Below are positions 63,273-64,000 of a stretch of 64,000 bases of DNA, piece after piece. The position numbers and the translations under genes are program-made. The notes beneath the pieces were generated by a model that was not told where the DNA came from, made no database searches, and saw only the letters and a list, made by a program, of their open reading frames with translations. Where the stretch lies: positions 84,596-148,595 of the forward strand of contig JAFDGC010000005.1 in assembly GCA_019309485.1 (NCBI GenBank), read 5' to 3'. Position 1 is the stretch's first letter. Every line of letters starts with the position of its first letter. The DNA is from Deltaproteobacteria bacterium (GTDB lineage Bacteria > Desulfobacterota > Desulfobacteria > Desulfobacterales > UBA2156).

Positions 63273-64000
63273 CGCAGAAGAAAAAACTCATCGAGGTGGC
63301 GCTCCCGCTGGATGCCATCAACAAGGCGTCGGCCAGGGAAAAGTCCATCCGCCACGGGCATCCGAGCACCCTGCACCTGTGGTGGGCGCGCCGGCCGCTC
63401 GCCGCGGCCCGGGCAGTCATCTTTTCCCAGATGGTGGATGACCCGTCCGAATACACCGACGTGCTCCTGTCCGATCCGGGAAAAAAGCGCCGGGCGCAAC
63501 ACGAACTCAAAAAACGGCTGGCCCTGTGGGAATCAAAAGGCGCGGATGGAAAACAAAAAGGGCCGAAGTCGACCATCGAAGAGGTGATCGCGGACCAGGA
63601 ACGCGAACGGCTCTTTAACATCATCGAAGACCTGGTAAAGTGGGAAAACACCACCAACGAAGCGGTCCTGCAAAAAGCCCGGGATGAAATCTGGACAAGC
63701 TGGCGAAGGACTTGCGCTGAAAACGCCGATCATCCCCGGGCCAGGGAACTTTTCGACCGCTACAAACTCCCCGCCTTCCACGATCCCTTTGCCGGGGGCG
63801 GAAGCTTGCCTCTGGAGGCCCAGCGGCTGGGGCTCGAAGCCTATGCCAGTGACTTAAATCCCGTGGCGGTGGTCATCAACAAGGCCATGATCGAAATCCC
63901 GCCCAAGTTTGCGGGAAAGCCGCCCGTGAACCCGGATTGGCAGAAAAAAATCCGCGAAGAAAAATCCCTTCAGATATGGAAAGGCGCCAAAGGCTTGGCC
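63269..64000 (+). CDS. DUF1156-domain DNA methyltransferase, 5' part
   Basis: 244 residues to the window edge, no stop. DUF1156 start: [43 protein letters not shown]-binding motif [21 protein letters not shown] and [17 protein letters not shown]. In class 1 DISARM and related cassettes, such an adenine methylase marks self DNA. ATG overlaps the SecB-like stop (ATGA), so it is translationally linked to the toxin-antitoxin module. Confidence 0.88.
   Translation, partial: MTQKKKLIEVALPLDAINKASAREKSIRHGHPSTLHLWWARRPLAAARAVIFSQMVDDPSEYTDVLLSDPGKKRRAQHELKKRLALWESKGADGKQKGPKSTIEEVIADQERERLFNIIEDLVKWENTTNEAVLQKARDEIWTSWRRTCAENADHPRARELFDRYKLPAFHDPFAGGGSLPLEAQRLGLEAYASDLNPVAVVINKAMIEIPPKFAGKPPVNPDWQKKIREEKSLQIWKGAKGLA

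Overview
The window looks like a chromosomal segment of a sulfate-reducing bacterium of the Desulfobacterota (former Deltaproteobacteria). The key evidence is a complete dsrA-dsrB-dsrD-dsrN locus (46.5-50.7 kb), a class III tetraheme cytochrome c, and the general gene style: TRAP transporter, archaeal-type thymidylate synthase, FMN-type glutamate synthase relative. No tRNA, rRNA or CRISPR array was seen.

Layout. 0-7.5 kb (minus strand): the 5' part of a CsgG-like gene, a B12-binding radical SAM enzyme coupled to a cyclophilin-like protein, a thyA-type thymidylate synthase, gyrB and dnaN. 7.9-10.3 kb (plus): an endonuclease Q homologue, cutA and a lytic transglycosylase. 10.5-15.5 kb (minus): UDPGP-family nucleotidyltransferase, branched-chain aminotransferase, a PPC-domain protein, and an FMN glutamate synthase relative. 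15.9-18.4 kb: PhoU-like regulator, Pit phosphate transporter, HAD-IIA phosphatase. 18.5-22.6 kb: a three-gene ABC importer. 22.6-28.1 kb (minus): a TRAP transporter operon ending in uspA and two HAD genes. 28.6-41.9 kb: a choline kinase-like gene, then a long plus-strand series of transketolase, HutC-type GntR regulator, transaldolase, alanine dehydrogenase, two aminotransferases, alanine racemase, CapA-like protein, glutamate racemase-like protein and an ATP-grasp D-Ala-D-Ala ligase-like protein. 42-46 kb: YkgJ-like, DapA-like, TPR and an unknown kinase-like protein. 46.5-56.8 kb: dsrABDN, cytochrome c, tatBC, mltA, moaC, a methyltransferase, a glycosyltransferase and a thioesterase. 56.9-58.2 kb: arsR and a broken arsM. 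58.3-64 kb: a defence island with a DrmD-like SNF2 helicase, an MqsR-MqsA-SecB-like toxin-antitoxin-chaperone module, and the start of a DUF1156 DNA methyltransferase running off the end.

How parts may work together. Three promoters (before the ABC importer, the TRAP gene dctP and the transketolase gene) share a nearly identical block, TGT-x-TAT-x-CATCTATA, containing a HutC-type GntR half-palindrome directly against the -10. The only GntR/HutC gene in the window lies inside the transketolase cluster. I infer one regulon that imports and processes an unidentified amino or carboxylate compound; this is the best candidate here for an undescribed metabolic system. In the defence island, the chaperone-type toxin-antitoxin module sits between the helicase and the methylase, with a stop-start overlap to the methylase, so it may act as a built-in addiction or alarm module.

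Two families of dispersed repeats (R1, with TCGTAAAAAGG inverted ends; R2, about 110 nt and strongly structured) occupy several gene-free stretches.
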